DNA of 21,072 nucleotides from Plakobranchus ocellatus (Eukaryota; Mollusca; Gastropoda; Plakobranchidae). Location: contig BLXT01000641.1 in assembly GCA_019648995.1 (NCBI GenBank), positions 2,568,436 through 2,589,507 of the forward strand. Direction: 5' to 3'. Under the pieces are notes generated by a model that saw nothing but the letters and a program-made list of their open reading frames with translations, did no database searches and was not told where the DNA came from. Position 1 is the stretch's first letter, and every line of letters starts with the position of its first letter. This document shows positions 21,055 to 21,072 of this stretch, in pieces. A program made the position numbers and the translations under genes.

Positions 21055-21072
21055 GTAAGGATAACGTGCGAC

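Overview
This is nuclear DNA of an animal. It is AT-rich, and its one clear gene is split into ten coding exons by GT-AG introns that are full of microsatellites and minisatellites. The protein reads like an invertebrate, probably lophotrochozoan or molluscan, homologue; that placement is inference, since no rRNA or mitochondrial marker is present. There are no prokaryotic operons, CRISPR arrays, phage genes or tRNA genes that I can see.

Layout. (1) Positions 1-7.3 kb: T-rich, AT-rich DNA with no coding exon I can support. It holds simple repeats, scattered AATAAA hexamers on the + strand and, at 6997-7109, a cluster of short perfect inverted repeats. It could be intergenic DNA or the long 3' UTR or intron of a + strand gene whose coding part lies left of the window. 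(2) Positions about 7.33-17.61 kb: a complete minus-strand gene for the mRNA cap guanine-N7 methyltransferase (RNMT). Ten coding exons join in a consistent reading frame into a 388-residue protein from ATG 17609 to TGA 7663. Four introns each carry a different minisatellite (units of about 49, 33, 31 and 51 bp). The 31-bp array in intron 6 abuts exon 6 and repeats that exon's splice donor. (3) Positions about 17.6-20.8 kb: upstream or intergenic DNA with AGATCT-rich sequence, a CpG-richer patch with an ETS-like site and a perfect hairpin, an (ATCT)17 tract, a poly-C tract with two unresolved bases, an (AAC)n tract, and two copies of an interspersed repeat of about 115 bp. (4) Positions about 20.8-21.07 kb: the edge of a + strand gene. 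One exon encodes most of a sushi/CCP domain and ends in a GT donor 18 bp before the window ends. The domain's first cysteine seems to lie in another frame, which suggests a one-base deletion or an upstream exon.

RNMT works in the nucleus, where it methylates the guanosine cap of RNA polymerase II transcripts using S-adenosylmethionine. The sushi-domain gene would encode an extracellular or membrane protein, so the two neighbours share no evident pathway. I see no convincing new multi-gene system. The most interesting signals are the splice-donor minisatellite, the minimal N-terminus and added C-terminal tail of RNMT, and the apparently frame-broken sushi exon.
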